A DNA stretch of 6,767 bases from an uncultured Phascolarctobacterium sp. (GTDB taxonomy: Bacteria > Bacillota > Negativicutes > Acidaminococcales > Acidaminococcaceae), in the NCBI GenBank assembly GCA_900553055.1, contig USBV01000085.1, positions 1 through 6,767 on the forward strand, given 5' to 3'. Position numbers and translations under genes: made by a program. Below the pieces are notes generated by a model, which was not told the DNA's origin, did no database searches, and saw nothing but the letters and a program-made list of their open reading frames with translations. The first letter of the stretch is position 1; each line of letters begins with the position of its first letter. Of this stretch, positions 6,211 to 6,767 are shown in pieces.

Positions 6211-6235
6211 TAACAGGACAAAGGAGGATTTTACT

Positions 6236-6767
6236 ATGGGATTAATTAAAGCAGGCATGGGTGCCGTGGGCGGCGTTTTGGGCGACCAATGGAAGGAGTT
6301 TATCTATTGCGAAAGCCTAAAGCCGGATGTACTGGTAGCAAAGGGCATGAAGCGTGTTTCCAGCCGTGGCCGCAGCTCCAACACTAGCGCCGAGGATAAT
6401 ATCATCAGCAACGGCTCCACCATCGCTGTTAATGATGGTCAGTGCATGATCATTGTAGAAAGTGGTAAGGTAGTGGATATTTGTTCGGAGCCCGGTGAAT
6501 ATGTTTATGACAAATCCACCGAACCGTCCCTTTTTGCCGATGGACTGAATATGCAAAGCGTGAAGAACGTTTTTGCCCAAATCGGTAAACGCTTCACCTA
6601 TGGCGGCGACCCGGGCAAGGACCAACGCGTGTACTACTTCAATACCAAGGAAATCATTGGTAATAAGTATGGCACCGCCAGCCCCATTCCCTTTCGCATA
6701 GTGGACTTACGCGTCGGCCTGGATATGGATATTCCTATCCGCTGCTTTGGTGAATACAGCTATAAGA
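6236..6767 (+). CDS. SPFH-domain protein (YdjI / virion-core-like), right copy, 3' end outside the window
   Basis: Reads rightward off the window with 177 codons present; family marks are as in the left copy, for example NDGQCMIIVESGKVVDICSE and RFTYGGDPGKDQRVYYFN. The start ATG at 6236 has AAGGAGG 8 nt upstream. It differs from the left copy at 11 residues (positions 11, 35, 38, 41, 44, 65, 72, 76, 81, 89, 106), mostly conservative changes, and is identical from 107 to 177. About 51 nucleotide differences fall in the first 318 nt and only 6 in the remaining 214. Many of the 5' differences are synonymous, so both copies appear to have been under purifying selection. It is divergent from the minus-strand operon that starts with the intact SH3-type protein; no zinc-ribbon gene is present on this side. 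The role is inferred from the family: membrane-associated scaffold or stress protein. Confidence 0.88.
   Translation, partial: MGLIKAGMGAVGGVLGDQWKEFIYCESLKPDVLVAKGMKRVSSRGRSSNTSAEDNIISNGSTIAVNDGQCMIIVESGKVVDICSEPGEYVYDKSTEPSLFADGLNMQSVKNVFAQIGKRFTYGGDPGKDQRVYYFNTKEIIGNKYGTASPIPFRIVDLRVGLDMDIPIRCFGEYSYK
6713..6767. repeat. Terminal inverted repeat, right arm (exact partner 1-55)
   Basis: Exact reverse complement of positions 1-55, ending at the last base of the window. It lies within the SPFH reading frame. Together with the longer 532-nt homology it makes the window an outward-facing inverted repeat around a 5.7-kb unique core. Confidence 0.9.

Noticed and set aside
1..6767. Composite transposon or insertion sequence bounded by the inverted repeats.
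   Set aside because: The repeats are SPFH coding sequence, and no transposase, target duplication or transposon-type termini are present.

Overview
The window looks like a bacterial chromosomal fragment, probably a Firmicute. Promoters have consensus-like -10 boxes, AGGAGG-type ribosome binding sites sit 7-9 nt before ATG starts, and all the exported proteins have short signal peptides ending in AQA, AEA, TEA or LAA. The short signal peptides, and a binding protein that is soluble rather than a lipoprotein, would suit a diderm Firmicute such as a Negativicute. That assignment is tentative.

Layout. The window is close to a mirror image. Each end carries the 5' part (177 codons) of one of two nearly identical SPFH-domain genes, both reading outward: 1-532 on the minus strand and 6236-6767 on the plus strand. 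Inside each SPFH gene, across a divergent intergenic region, starts an inward-reading operon. The left operon (plus strand) holds a double zinc-ribbon membrane protein gene (866-2520) broken by an in-frame TAG and a frameshift. After it comes a secreted SH3-type protein gene (2534-3327) with one frame break. The right operon (minus strand) holds an intact paralog of that SH3-type protein (5859-5056), a MetQ/NlpA-family binding protein gene with an in-frame TAG (4992-4174) and an unrecognised secreted protein (4135-3425). The two operons converge on a bidirectional hairpin terminator at 3341-3390.

How the parts may work together. SPFH protein plus zinc-ribbon membrane protein resembles the YdjI/YdjG pair of Bacillus, which is linked to envelope stress and PspA. 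The SH3-type and other exported proteins would act outside the membrane. I infer a cell-envelope locus that arose by inverted duplication: SPFH promoters, inward-operon promoters and SH3 genes all occur as left/right pairs. Much of it is now decaying.

The most notable observations are: (1) the two ends are exact reverse complements for 55 nt and the SPFH copies become more alike toward the window ends, which suggests an assembly break inside a gene-converted repeat; (2) the two inward promoters share a 55-nt ungapped conserved block; (3) the frame break at 2761-2767 lies exactly on an in-phase A AAA AAG heptamer followed by a possible hairpin, so programmed -1 frameshifting has to be weighed against an ordinary deletion.
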